This document shows, in pieces, positions 1-8,294 of a stretch of 64,000 bases of DNA. A program made the translations under genes and the position numbers. Source of the DNA: Sphingobacteriales bacterium (GTDB lineage Bacteria; Bacteroidota; Bacteroidia; Chitinophagales; UBA2359); contig CP064999.1 in assembly GCA_016700115.1 (NCBI GenBank), positions 5,761,501 to 5,825,500 on the forward strand, written 5' to 3'. The notes under the pieces were generated by a model. The model saw only the letters and a program-made list of their open reading frames with translations, did no database searches and had not been told where the DNA came from. Within the stretch, counting starts at the first letter, position 1; each line of letters begins with the position of its first letter.

Positions 1-305
1 CCACCTGACCATGAATGAACAAGGCGCGGGCATCGGCATCAGTCGTACTCACTTGTGTTGCGCCTGTTTTCTCTATTTGGGATGCCAACACTTCGTATTT
101 CAGCTTGCCGGCTTGCAGGCGATTGATTTTCTCTTGTATGTGCTTTATCTCAGCTTGACGGTCGCTTTGGTCGTTTTGCTCTAATTCGGTTATGTATTGC
201 TCCGTTTGACGGGAAATGTAGGCTAAGTGACGCTCTATCTTCTTCGGGTTGTAGTTATTTTTTTGCTGTTGTTCGCCCTAATCTTTGTGCCGTCTATAGC
301 AATCG
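1..305 (-). pseudogene. IS1182-family transposase fragment
   Basis: Read on the minus strand, about 271 down to 3 is open and matches the middle of IS1182-type DDE transposases: a stretch like NNYNPKKIERHLAYI, then a charged helical linker, then STTDADARALFIHG, as seen just before the central catalytic segment in that family. Just upstream (about 272-300) AIDGTKIRANNSKK continues the same protein in another frame. One base appears lost in an A-run near 262-270. It runs off the left window edge, so its end is unknown. The shorter relics at about 3.7, 12.2 and 14.6 kb are N-terminal pieces of the same family. Family assignment is by motif recall only. Confidence 0.7.
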
Positions 306-806
306 GGCAGAGTGGATAGGAAAATGGCTGACTGAAACTTTTTCTTCGGCAACCGTCATCATTGATTTTTACCACTCTACCTAACATTTAGCCGAATTTG
401 TTAATCATTTCTTCATTTCAAATCCGGCGAAAACTGCATAAATAGAAGAGTACAAAGAATCATAGTTAGTTGGAAATTTAGATAAAGTGATAGACAACAT
501 AAGTCTGAAAGCAGCCGATAACCAGAACTGTATTATCAGGAATTCTGAGGATTTGAAATCCTATTATGAAAAGAACCGCTACCGTATGAAATACGATAAA
601 TACTTATTGTCAGGATACAGTATTGGTAGCGGAGCAATAGAGTCTGTTATCAGCATAGTGGTTCTGCAAAGATGCAAGTTAGCAGGGCAAAGATGGACAA
701 AAGAATGGCTGCCGTGCTCAATATTCGCGCTGTTTTCAAGAGTGGAAAAAAGCAAAAACTAAGGGATGTTATTAACGCTAAAATGGGGTATAAGAACACC
801 GCTTGA
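298..806 (+). pseudogene. Decayed ISKra4-type transposase C-terminal part
   Basis: The plus frame starting near 298 reads IGKWLTETFSSATVIIDFYHS and continues with in-frame stops near 376, 439 and 460. It then runs from 487 into YSIGSGAIESVISIVVLQRCKLAGQRW, the hallmark GSGxIES...QRxKxSGxRW segment of ISKra4-like transposases. Near 708-717 the frame slips, and the expected ending (LNIRAVFKSGKKQKLRDVIN) resumes in another frame up to a TGA at 804-806. With three stops and one frameshift it is certainly non-functional. It abuts the minus-strand IS1182 fragment directly, so one relic has been cut by or joined to the other. Confidence 0.72.
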
Positions 807-941
807 GCGATATTTTGGTTTGCGCCCTTTTTGGTTTGCCTTCCAACATACACTCTACTTACAAAACCGAAAAAGCCAAATCTTGCCGTGCTTTACTAAG
901 TCACGAACAAAAATAATGTTTGTAAAAAATTTAAGGCGGAT

Positions 942-973
942 GACTATAAGTATCAATTTGTTTTGTAAATTTG
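942..973 (+). promoter_or_regulatory. C-box over the -33 region of the methyltransferase promoter
   Basis: GACTATAAGTATCA (942-955) is identical to the sequence upstream of the controller gene at 3332-3345, and it is the reverse complement of the ACTTATAGTC type of controller box known from restriction-modification systems. A Bacteroidota -7 box, TAAATTTG, lies at 966-973. The expected -33 position (about 943-946) falls inside the C-box, so bound controller protein would be expected to block methyltransferase transcription. The spacing is seen in the sequence; the regulation is inferred. Confidence 0.62.
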
Positions 974-998
974 CTCTAGAAATTTTACCTTTATAAAA

Positions 999-2429
999 AT
1001 GAGTTCATCAGCTTTCGGCTTAGAAATTCTTGATATTCGGAGTATTCGCCAAGCAAAGGGAATGACTCTGAAAAGTTTTGCATCGCTTTTTCAGGTTAAG
1101 GAACAAGAACTCAAAAAACTTGAAAGAGGTTTTAAAATTCCAAACACAAAACTTGTCAAGGACATTGCAAATTATTTTTCTGTTGACTACAAGCTAATCA
1201 AAATTGCACAAGAGGAGCTTTACAAAAATCAAACTACTGGAGAAGGTTATGTAACCTCTCAATCAACAAGCAATCAAATTATTCCAAGAAGAAAAGAACC
1301 TACAGATAGCAAAGTTCCAATACTTGACATCTTTTGCGGCATTGGCGGTTTTTCTCATGGTTTTGAATTAACAGGCAGGTTTCAAGTAGTTGCTGGAGTT
1401 GACCTGCTACAAGACAGAGTAGAAACATTTTATCTTAATCATGACTATGCTCATGCATATTGCTATGACATCTACGATTTAAAGCCTGAACTGCTTTTGC
1501 AAAATATTCCAAAACCAAAAATTATCATTGGTGGTTCTCCATGTCAGGGTTTTTCTTCAATCAGACCATTTCGCTCTATAAACATAAACGACAAACGGAA
1601 TACACTATTTGAACAGTTCGCTTATTACGTTTCAATACTGACACCAGATTGGTTCGTTCTTGAAAATGTTGTCGGCTTATTGACACACAAAAACGGGCAG
1701 ACATTAAATTTGGTTGTTAGTGCATTTGAAGCAATTGGTTACAAAGTAAATTACAAAGTTTTGAATGGTGCTTTATATGGGCTACCTCAGAATAGAGAAA
1801 GATTATTTATTGTTGGCAACAATAAAAAAATTGATTTCGCTTTTCCTGAACCAACGCACTACTACAACTTCCAAAGCATGGCAAAAGGCAATGGAGTAAA
1901 AAACAATGGTGATTTGTTCTCTCAAGAATTACCAATCGCTTTGACAATTATGGATGCAATTCATGACTTGCCAAAACTTGAAAGTGGAGAATCATCAACA
2001 ACCTACCCACAAAATATTTCACTAACAGATTATGAGAGAAGAATGAGAGGAAATGAAACATTATTGACTTTACATACATCAACTTTACATTCAAAAGAGA
2101 TGATGGAAATAATCCGTCAAAGTGGAAGCAACATTAATAGTGTTGCACATTTGGTTACAAGTGGTTTCAGCACAAGTTATAGCCGCTTGGAAGCAGACAG
2201 ACCTTCTGTAACAATTACAGTGAATTTCGTTCATCCATCTTCAAATAAGTGCATACATCCCTATCAAAACAGAGCACTCACTCCAAGAGAAGGCGCGCGA
2301 TTACAAAGTTTTGAAGACAACTTTAAATTCTATGGAACAAAATCTCAAATCGTAAAACAGATTGGTAATGCTGTTCCTCCTTTATTAGGAAAAGTTATTG
2401 CAGATGCAATACTGGAACATGGTTATTGA
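999..2429 (+). CDS. C5-cytosine DNA methyltransferase with N-terminal HTH (type II R-M)
   Basis: Transfers a methyl group to C5 of cytosine in the recognition site, protecting host DNA from the partner nuclease. The protein has 476 residues. Residues 8-75 look like an XRE-type helix-turn-helix, an arrangement known from autoregulated methyltransferases of the EcoRII/SsoII type. Catalytic motifs follow in normal order: DIFCGIGGFSHG (110-121), the nucleophile loop GGSPCQGFS with Cys181, ENV (221-223), QNRERLFIVG (263-272) and the C-terminal IGNAVPPLLGKVIADA. The region of about 275-440 should hold the target-recognition domain; I cannot name the site. ATG at 999 sits 26 bp after a TAAATTTG box. 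The 3' end overlaps the convergent endonuclease gene by 7 bp. Confidence 0.93.
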   Translation: MSSSAFGLEILDIRSIRQAKGMTLKSFASLFQVKEQELKKLERGFKIPNTKLVKDIANYFSVDYKLIKIAQEELYKNQTTGEGYVTSQSTSNQIIPRRKEPTDSKVPILDIFCGIGGFSHGFELTGRFQVVAGVDLLQDRVETFYLNHDYAHAYCYDIYDLKPELLLQNIPKPKIIIGGSPCQGFSSIRPFRSININDKRNTLFEQFAYYVSILTPDWFVLENVVGLLTHKNGQTLNLVVSAFEAIGYKVNYKVLNGALYGLPQNRERLFIVGNNKKIDFAFPEPTHYYNFQSMAKGNGVKNNGDLFSQELPIALTIMDAIHDLPKLESGESSTTYPQNISLTDYERRMRGNETLLTLHTSTLHSKEMMEIIRQSGSNINSVAHLVTSGFSTSYSRLEADRPSVTITVNFVHPSSNKCIHPYQNRALTPREGARLQSFEDNFKFYGTKSQIVKQIGNAVPPLLGKVIADAILEHGY

Positions 2430-3058
2430 TATAAACTTGCGTAGAATTTGTAAACCTTTCCGCTTTTTGAGTGTGGACATTTTTCTAAATCACAGTAAAG
2501 GACTTTCATTGCTTCAAATCCTTCTTTGTTTATCACTGCAGTTTTTCCGGAATCTCCTGCTGTATTACTCAAATTGAAATGCGATTCTTCTAAATAGCCA
2601 AATCGTATTTCCCAAATCCAAACTACATTTCCACGGTTACCGACCACAAAATTTCCATTTTCATCGCCCAAAACATAACGACAGATTAGATAATATCCTG
2701 CTTTTGCTAAATGACCTTTAGGCTTATTGTTTTCAAGTGCAACTTTTATTTCAATGTCTTTTGCTGATTTATGATTCGCCAAAATATCAGGGTATTTATG
2801 CGGACCATTTCTCTTAAACCTCTTTTCGGAATTATTAGCTAAACCTGCACCGAATAAATTACCAAGTATTGACGACAGGTTTGCAAGTTCAACCATTTCA
2901 GACATTCTATCAGCACCTACACTAATGAGCTTTGAATCAATAGAATCAAAAATTGAATGAACGTAAATTACTGCTTCCTTTAAGTATTCTATCTTCATTC
3001 CGACTGAAGCAAGAATCTCGTTATCAAAAAAGTTTTTATTGCTGAGTTTTCGTGACAC
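2423..3058 (-). CDS. Type II restriction endonuclease, PD-(D/E)XK type
   Basis: A 211-residue protein, unnamed by similarity but with a readable PD-(D/E)XK core: YPDI with Asp91, then after a short loop DIEIK with Glu103 and Lys105, preceded by the basic stretch KRFKRNGPHK. It should cleave unmethylated sites matched to the adjacent methyltransferase. The start is GTG at 3058, which shares one base with the TAG stop of the controller gene, so it is translationally coupled to the controller. Its 3' end overlaps the end of the methyltransferase gene by 7 bp. Recognition sequence cannot be read. Function rests on motif plus context. Confidence 0.82.
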   Translation of the reverse strand: MSRKLSNKNFFDNEILASVGMKIEYLKEAVIYVHSIFDSIDSKLISVGADRMSEMVELANLSSILGNLFGAGLANNSEKRFKRNGPHKYPDILANHKSAKDIEIKVALENNKPKGHLAKAGYYLICRYVLGDENGNFVVGNRGNVVWIWEIRFGYLEESHFNLSNTAGDSGKTAVINKEGFEAMKVLYCDLEKCPHSKSGKVYKFYASLYQ

Positions 3059-3294
3059 TATTTTTCTTTGTTGGTTGTAACATCATTTAATAAAGCAGAA
3101 GGTTTAATGTTGAGTGCTTCAGCAATCTTTACAAGATTTACTGCTGCAATATTTCTTTCACCTCTTTCAACACTACCAATGTAACTTCTGTCAAGTCCTG
3201 CTTTAAATGACAACTGCTCCTGACTTAAATTTTGTTTAAGTCGGACATTGCGAATGTTATCTCCTATTTGAACAAGGACTTTATTCTTTTTCAT
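3058..3294 (-). CDS. Restriction-modification controller (C) protein
   Basis: Small XRE-family helix-turn-helix protein of 78 residues from ATG 3294 (MKKNKVLVQIGDNIRNVRL...). The HTH is textbook for C proteins: LSQEQLSFKAGLDRSYIGSVERGERN, then KIAEALNIKPSALL. A longer frame starting upstream would run through the C-box, so 3294 is preferred. C proteins delay endonuclease expression on entry to a new host: they activate their own operon at low dose and repress it, or the methyltransferase, at high dose. The endonuclease gene follows with a one-base overlap (TAGTG). Confidence 0.9.
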   Translation of the reverse strand: MKKNKVLVQIGDNIRNVRLKQNLSQEQLSFKAGLDRSYIGSVERGERNIAAVNLVKIAEALNIKPSALLNDVTTNKEK

Positions 3295-3321
3295 GGTGTA
3301 AAGGTGGATGTATTTAATCAC

Positions 3322-3345
3322 CATATCAACGGACTATAAGTATCA
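3322..3345 (-). promoter_or_regulatory. C-box upstream of the controller/endonuclease operon
   Basis: On the minus strand this reads ACTTATAGTCCGTTGATATG, 28-50 bp before the controller ATG. The left half matches the classical C-box arm ACTTATAGTCCG of type II systems; the second arm is poorly kept. The 14-bp core (3332-3345) is repeated exactly at 942-955 before the methyltransferase. A second look-alike, GACTTATAAG on the minus strand, lies near 3382-3391. Confidence 0.65.
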
Positions 3346-3676
3346 TTGAAAAATACTTGCTACACTACATTAACACATTCTTATAAGTCGCATGAAACTT
3401 ACCAATGAAACTATACTTGCAAGAGAATGTCATTGTTTAACCCAGAAAAGAATTGAATAATAAAATTCTTTCAACACTTAAAAAAGAATTAAAAAACCCA
3501 AACGCACACTGATAACTACGACAGACATCGTTTAGAATTTAAATTGCTTCAGAAAAAGTGTAAGCACGCTTTACACGACTTAGCTAAGGAAGGACAGAGA
3601 GCAGCTATCAAAATCAGTATCTGTTGCATAACTACTCAAAAACCACTATATACCCGATTTTAAAAAAACCTTGCCT
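3346..3676. other. Gap with a decayed open stretch
   Basis: No intact gene. On the plus strand MKLTNETILARECHCLTQ starts at 3392 and stops near 3458. A second frame, from about 3506 to 3661, reads HTDNYDRHRLEFKLLQKK then CKHALHDLAKEGQRAAIKI before a stop. The two together look like one broken short gene of unknown identity. Confidence 0.35.
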
Positions 3677-3930
3677 TCAAATTAAAGGCTCTTGGTGATT
3701 TATGAACTTATCCTGTGTTTTCGATAACTCCAGTCTCTCAGTAAAAGCATCAATAAACCGAACCGGGTTATCAACTCCGATGTTGCTCTCCAAACAGATT
3801 ATTTGCATATGCCGGCGGGGTGTTTCTTTTAAGTATGCCATAGATTAAAATTAAGCATTTTTTATCACGGCTTAAAATATTCTTGTATTTTTGTTACCGG
3901 TTTTTTCACAGACTGCCGTTAGCTGCAAGT
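3677..3930 (-). repeat. IS1182-type 5'-end relic, copy 1, with outward promoter box
   Basis: The minus strand carries a clean 54-codon frame, ATG 3841 to TGA 3677, that contains CLESNIGVDNPVRFIDAFTERL, the N-terminal signature of IS1182-family transposases, and then stops. Beyond its start, on the plus strand, lies a stretch shared with copies 2 and 3: a T-rich GCATTTTTTATC block, TTAAAA, then TATTTTTG (3886-3893), then CACAGACTGCCGTTAGC. The last piece recurs at 13513-13545. The promoter-like box points towards the AraC gene at 4167. Relic rather than a live gene, as the catalytic part is absent. Confidence 0.6.
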
Positions 3931-4154
3931 TTATTGGGACAGTGCCAACTTTGAACTGACGGGCTTTGAACGGACATTTTTTTTATACCAAATCGGACAG
4001 ACAGAACGCTTTTAATGCCAACGCTTCAAAAAATAAATTTCTTTTTAAAGCCCCCGCTAAAAATTTTATTGCCACCGCACATTTGGCACATTTGCTTTTG
4101 CCGCCACACACAAGCTAACAAAAAGGCAAAAGCAAAAGAGCCATCCCCTATTAC
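3931..4154. other. AT-rich upstream region of the AraC gene
   Basis: No gene recognised. The stretch 3931-4000 holds GACAGTGCCAAC and several GGAC/GACGG motifs. The part 4070-4120 is a run of CACATTTGGCACATTTGC-like direct repeats on the plus strand, of unknown role. Confidence 0.3.
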
Positions 4155-4162
4155 TATCTTTG
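4155..4162 (+). promoter_or_regulatory. -7 box TATCTTTG four bases before the AraC start
   Basis: TATCTTTG matches the Bacteroidota -7 consensus TAnnTTTG. Only AACA separates it from ATG 4167, so the transcript would begin at or next to the start codon (leaderless). No clear -33 TTTG was seen 19 bp upstream, so support is moderate. Confidence 0.45.
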
Positions 4163-4166
4163 AACA

Positions 4167-5075
4167 ATGGAAGAACTGAAATATTCTATCCCATATTATA
4201 AAGAAATCAATAATTTTCTTCAATCAATTCCGTCTGACTATAGGACGGATGACCCAAACTTTTTTTGTCTTCGGCTGAAAGAAAATGAAGGTTCAATCAG
4301 CAACTACAAACCACCCTTTCGCAAGGACTTTTATTTTATTGCACTTGTTTCTAATGCAGGAAAAACAAAAATAACTTACGACAACACCAATGTGACACGG
4401 CTCAATTCTTTTTTGGTTTTTCAGTCACCGGGATTGCTCTACAGTTTTTATCGTGACAATTCTGCAAACGGTTACCTGATGTATTTTAAAAAAGAATGTT
4501 TCTCGTTCTTCAAACCCGACTTTGAAAAAGAGTTTCCATTTTTTAATATTCTACATACTAATTTTTTTAAACTCAATGAAACAAAGTTTCAGGAATTTGC
4601 TCCTCACTTTGAAGAAGTATTCAGTGCTTATGAAAACACAACTGACCGACAGCATAAAGTAGCATCTGTTAAATTACTTGCCTTGCTTTACCAACTTAAA
4701 GACATAACGAATGCCTTCTATCAATGGGAAGAAGGGTTTACAACACCACAACAAATTTTATTGCAAAAATTTGTTCAGCTTGTAAACAATTTCTACATAG
4801 AAAAGCGAACCATAGAAGAATATGCTGAACTGTTAAATGTTACACCCAATCATCTTTCTCAATCTGTAAAGACAGCATCAGATAAAAAAGCTTTATCTTT
4901 TATTAATGACCGTCTGCTGAGTGAAGCAAAATCACTCATACAATTTACGGATTATGACATATCTGAAATCGCTTATCAGCTTAACTTTTCTGACCCTGCT
5001 AATTTTGGAAAGTTTTTCAAGAAGCACACTGACCAAACTCCACTTGAATTCAGAAAATTAGCTGTTAAAAAATAA
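4167..5075 (+). CDS. AraC-family transcriptional regulator
   Basis: A DNA-binding activator or repressor of 302 residues. The N-terminal part (1-200) is a cupin-like sensor region without an obvious ligand motif. The C-terminal part (about 205-300) holds the two AraC helix-turn-helix units: YAELLNVTPNHLSQSVKTASDK and ISEIAYQLNFSDPANFGKFFKKHTDQTPLEFR, the second being the family signature. The next genes encode two SDRs and an F420-type NADP oxidoreductase in the same direction, starting 82 bp downstream, so it most likely regulates that redox operon (inference from neighbourhood). ATG 4167 is the only start consistent with the upstream promoter box. Confidence 0.9.
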   Translation: MEELKYSIPYYKEINNFLQSIPSDYRTDDPNFFCLRLKENEGSISNYKPPFRKDFYFIALVSNAGKTKITYDNTNVTRLNSFLVFQSPGLLYSFYRDNSANGYLMYFKKECFSFFKPDFEKEFPFFNILHTNFFKLNETKFQEFAPHFEEVFSAYENTTDRQHKVASVKLLALLYQLKDITNAFYQWEEGFTTPQQILLQKFVQLVNNFYIEKRTIEEYAELLNVTPNHLSQSVKTASDKKALSFINDRLLSEAKSLIQFTDYDISEIAYQLNFSDPANFGKFFKKHTDQTPLEFRKLAVKK

Positions 5076-5157
5076 TCTACCATTACAACCAAGTTATTGA
5101 CCATTCACCAAAGGATGAATGTATTCATCTTTGCATTGTAAATTTTAACTCACAAAT

Positions 5158-5880
5158 ATGAAACTATCAAACAACAAAATTTTAGTAACAGGCGGTGCAA
5201 CAGGCATTGGTCTGGGACTTACAGAACGATTTATTAAAGAAGGTAACACCGTAATTATTTGTGGCAGAAGGGCTGATGCTTTAAAAGAAATTACTGATAA
5301 GAACCCTGAGGTTATTACTAAAGTTTGCGACCTGAATATTGAAAGTGAGAGGACTTCGCTATTTAACTGGGTGAAAGAAAATCACAGCGACCTGAATGTA
5401 TTGGTAAATAATGCAGGTATTCAAAACTGGATGGAAATAACCAGTGATGATTTTTATGCAAAAGCAAAAACAGAAATTGAAACCAATGTTGTTGCACCAT
5501 TACATTTAACTTCATTATTTATGGGACTAAAGTCGCTTGATACCATTATGAATGTAACATCAGGGCTTGCTTTTGTTCAACTTTCAAAAGTGCCCATTTA
5601 TTGTGCCACCAAAGCGTTCATGCGTTCGTTCACTCTTTCGCTAAGACATAAGATGAAAAACAAAAACATTGAGGTTATAGAAATTATTCCGCCAGCCCTG
5701 AATACTGATTTGGGAGGAAAGGGTCTGCATGACGGACAACCACCGGTAAGTGATTTTATCCAGTCAATTTTTGAACAATTGAAAGAAGGAAAAACTGAAC
5801 TCACTTTCGGTTTTAGCGATGCAATGCTTAACGCAGCACCCGAAGCAATTAAAGCAACATTCAATAAGTTAAACCCATAG
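5158..5880 (+). CDS. SDR-family oxidoreductase (DltE-like)
   Basis: Cytosolic NAD(P)-dependent short-chain dehydrogenase of 240 residues, a normal SDR length. The Rossmann cofactor motif TGGATGIG is at 11-18, NNAG at 84-87, catalytic Ser135 in MNVTSG, and the YxxxK pair Tyr148/Lys152 in YCATK, all intact. Arg38 after the second strand (GRR) suggests NADP preference (inference). The substrate cannot be read. It is the first gene after the AraC regulator and is followed 34 bp later by another NADP-binding enzyme, suggesting a small redox operon. Confidence 0.92.
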   Translation: MKLSNNKILVTGGATGIGLGLTERFIKEGNTVIICGRRADALKEITDKNPEVITKVCDLNIESERTSLFNWVKENHSDLNVLVNNAGIQNWMEITSDDFYAKAKTEIETNVVAPLHLTSLFMGLKSLDTIMNVTSGLAFVQLSKVPIYCATKAFMRSFTLSLRHKMKNKNIEVIEIIPPALNTDLGGKGLHDGQPPVSDFIQSIFEQLKEGKTELTFGFSDAMLNAAPEAIKATFNKLNP

Positions 5881-5914
5881 AAATAAAATCATAAACAATT
5901 AAAACGATAATAAA

Positions 5915-6568
5915 ATGAAAATAGCAGTATTAGGAACTGGCAATGTCGGAGACACCATCGGTTCAAAATTAATTGAAGTAGGACACATCGTTATGATGGG
6001 TTCCAGAACTAAAGACAACGAAAAGGCAAAAGCATTTGTTGCCAAACACAACGGCAAAGCCACTGCAGGAACTTACTCAGATGCCGCAGCATTCGGTGAA
6101 ATTATTTTCAATTGCACCGCAGGCGTTGGTTCAATTGAAGCAATGAAAATGGCAGGGGAGAAAAACATCAATGGAAAAATAATTGTGGACATTGCCAATC
6201 CGCTTGACTTTTCCAAAGGAATGCCGCCATCACTCTCAATTGTAAATACAAATTCATTGGGTGAAGAAATTCAAAAAGCATTTCCACAAACCAAAGTTGT
6301 AAAAACACTAAACACCATGTGGTGCGGGCTTATGGTTAATCCTGCCATGATAAATGGTGGCGACCATCATGTTTTTGTAAGTGGTAACGATGCTTCGGCA
6401 AAAGAAGAAGTGAAAACCATTTTGAATTCATTCGGGTGGAACGATAAAAATATTCTTGACTTAGGCGACATTACCAAAGCGAGAGGAACTGAAATGTATT
6501 TACCAATATGGTTGAGCATTTATGGTGCAACCAATAACGGAGCATTCAACATTAAGATTGTAAGTTAA
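5915..6568 (+). CDS. NADPH-dependent F420 reductase-like oxidoreductase
   Basis: A 217-residue Rossmann protein beginning MKIAVLGTGNVGDTIGSKL, with the GxGxxG dinucleotide loop at 7-12 and GSRTKDNEKA at the NADP-phosphate position, as in the F420_oxidored family. Members in organisms lacking F420, as expected for Bacteroidota, act as general NADP-dependent reductases, so true F420 use is unlikely. The family motif KTLNTMW is present near residue 130. Second gene of the operon; its TAA is followed after one base by the next ATG, indicating translational coupling. Confidence 0.85.
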   Translation: MKIAVLGTGNVGDTIGSKLIEVGHIVMMGSRTKDNEKAKAFVAKHNGKATAGTYSDAAAFGEIIFNCTAGVGSIEAMKMAGEKNINGKIIVDIANPLDFSKGMPPSLSIVNTNSLGEEIQKAFPQTKVVKTLNTMWCGLMVNPAMINGGDHHVFVSGNDASAKEEVKTILNSFGWNDKNILDLGDITKARGTEMYLPIWLSIYGATNNGAFNIKIVS

Positions 6569-6569
6569 A

Positions 6570-6953
6570 ATGAAAACCATTCTCTCTGTTCATTGGGCAT
6601 TGATTGCATCGCTGTGGTATTTCGGAAACGGAATACTGCATAGCGGAGAAGTGCTCATGCAACATAAAGGTAATTACGACAGGGAACTTTTACGGCTTTT
6701 AATGGACGGTCATGTTTTAATGTTATCAGGTGCAGTGGTTTTCATGTGCTGGCTGATGATGTTAAGTAAAATTCAATGTGGCGGGGTAATCAGTATCATC
6801 GTTGCTTGCTTCATGCTACTTTACTGTGCTATGATTTTTCCATTTCTTAAATCTTATGCAACAATGGCAATCAGCATCATGTTGATTATTGCATCCATAA
6901 AAGCCATTTATAGTTTTCCGAATATTTACAACATCATGCAAAATTATAAGTGA
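6570..6953 (+). CDS. Small multi-pass membrane protein
   Basis: A 127-residue hydrophobic protein with four predicted transmembrane segments (about 5-25, 45-66, 72-92 and 95-115) and a short polar loop HKGNYDRELLRLLMDGH between the first two. It begins one base after the stop of the F420-type reductase gene, so it belongs to the same operon, and a second SDR begins immediately after it. I do not recognise the family; helices with conserved Trp and His in the first segment recall DoxX-type or cytochrome-associated small membrane proteins, but this is only an impression. Confidence 0.72.
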   Translation: MKTILSVHWALIASLWYFGNGILHSGEVLMQHKGNYDRELLRLLMDGHVLMLSGAVVFMCWLMMLSKIQCGGVISIIVACFMLLYCAMIFPFLKSYATMAISIMLIIASIKAIYSFPNIYNIMQNYK

Positions 6954-7020
6954 AATGAAAAAGACAATTTTAGTAACCGGAGCCACAGGTGCTATCGGCA
7001 AAGCCACAGCAATTGAATTA

Positions 7021-8105
7021 ACGTGAGGTTGGAATTAAATTTAGATAAATAATAGTGGGGAATAGAAAAAAGAGGTTGTGGTTGATATAATTTTGAGTTT
7101 GGAAAAAAAATCACCAACCAACAACCCCTCTATTCTTTATGCTTCTTGTTATAACAAACAAACTGGTATCGTTGTACATAGAGATTGACGATTTATTGCT
7201 TGACTATACTAACTGCAATCAATCACACTGTATTTTGGGTCATAAACCTCAGGGACGAAAGCTTGGTTTAAGTCCATCGGAAATAGCCACAATTCTTGTA
7301 TTTTACCAATTATCCGGTTACAAAACTTTTCAATACTACTATGAACAACTCATTTTGGGCGAATTTAACCATTATTTTCCGAAAGCACCCGGCTATAAGC
7401 ACTTTTTATCATTGATACACAAATGCTTGCCGGTATTAGTGCTTTGGATATTTACGTTCATGTGAAAAAGCCCTCAAAACAGGCTGTTACTTCATAGACG
7501 CAACCAAATTACCGGTATGCCATATACATCGTCAAAGCCAAAATCGGGTGTTTAAAGACATCGCTGCCAAAGGTAAGACCTCCACAGGTTGGTTCTTTGG
7601 CTTGAAGTTGCATTTAGTCATCAACCAATTCGGAGAAATTGTTAAGTTTGCGTTTACTGCTGGAAATGTGGCAGACAATAACCACAACTTGCTGCGCTAT
7701 CTGTTGGGCAACTTGCAGGGCAAATGTGCAGCAGACAAAGGCTATTACACCAAACTCTTTGACGAATTTGTTAAACAAGGTTTACAACTTATCCTAAAAC
7801 CAAAGAAGAACCGTAAAAATCAATATCCCGCTTTGCCTAAAGATGTCTCTCTCAGTAAAAAAAGAGCATTGATTGAATCGGTAAATGATATTCTGAAAAC
7901 AGTTTGCAATTTAGAACACACAAGACATCGCAAACCGGAAAACGCTGCTACACATTTTATGGCTGCGCTAATTGCCTATCAACACTTAGATAAAAAACCA
8001 TCTGTTTTTATCCCCAACGAAAATAATTACACAAACACCATCCAATTTGTTGCTTAATATCACTTAATCCCTTGTAAAATAAGGCTCCAATTTCCAACCT
8101 CACGT
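7021..8105 (+). mobile_element. IS982-family insertion sequence, complete ends
   Basis: The terminal inverted repeats are ACGTGAGGTTGGAATT at 7021-7036 and its complement, with one extra A, at 8089-8105. A 7-bp target duplication TGAATTA flanks it (7014-7020 and 8106-8112), within the range known for IS982 elements. Length 1085 bp. Insertion interrupts an SDR gene in its cofactor-binding region. A lone copy of the left end recurs at 11678-11696. Confidence 0.85.
7139..8057 (+). pseudogene. IS982 transposase with one frameshift
   Basis: The first part (ATG 7139 to about 7460) carries the family opening SPSEIATILVFYQLSGYKTFQYYY. The second part (from about 7463) carries CYFIDATKLPVCH, VFKDIAAKGKTSTGWFFGLKLHL, CAADKGYY and the ending LIESVNDILKTVCNLEHTRHR, giving all three catalytic acidic positions (D, D, E). 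The two halves are in different frames and meet at TTCATGTGAAAAAG near 7455-7465, so a single-base change breaks the gene. Apart from that it looks recent. Programmed frameshifting is not typical of this family. Confidence 0.8.
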
Positions 8106-8294
8106 TGAATTAGCAAAAAATAATTGTGCTGTAATTTTACTTGGAAGAAATTCAGAAAAATTATCTCAAGTGAAATCGTAAATTATTCAAGCCACAAGCA
8201 ATAGGGAAATTGAAACAGTTGTTGCCGACCTGAGTGAAGCAAAATCAAACAGGCAGGCAGTTGCAGAAATTAAAAGCAAACACTAATCATTAAT

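Larger units (their letters stand above)
6956..8286 (+). pseudogene. SDR gene destroyed by two IS insertions
   Basis: ATG at about 6956 starts MKKTILVTGATGAIGKATAIEL, a standard SDR cofactor motif, which ends at the IS982 element (7021). It resumes at 8113 with AKNNCAVILLGRNSEKLSQVKS. Removing the element and one 7-bp target copy restores the frame exactly. A TAA then interrupts at about 8178 (a single-base change from a Glu codon would explain it), and the frame continues IIQATSNREIETVVADLSEAK to a stop at 8284-8286, just before the second IS. The catalytic half of the SDR is absent from the window. It was the last gene of the AraC-linked redox operon. Confidence 0.82.
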
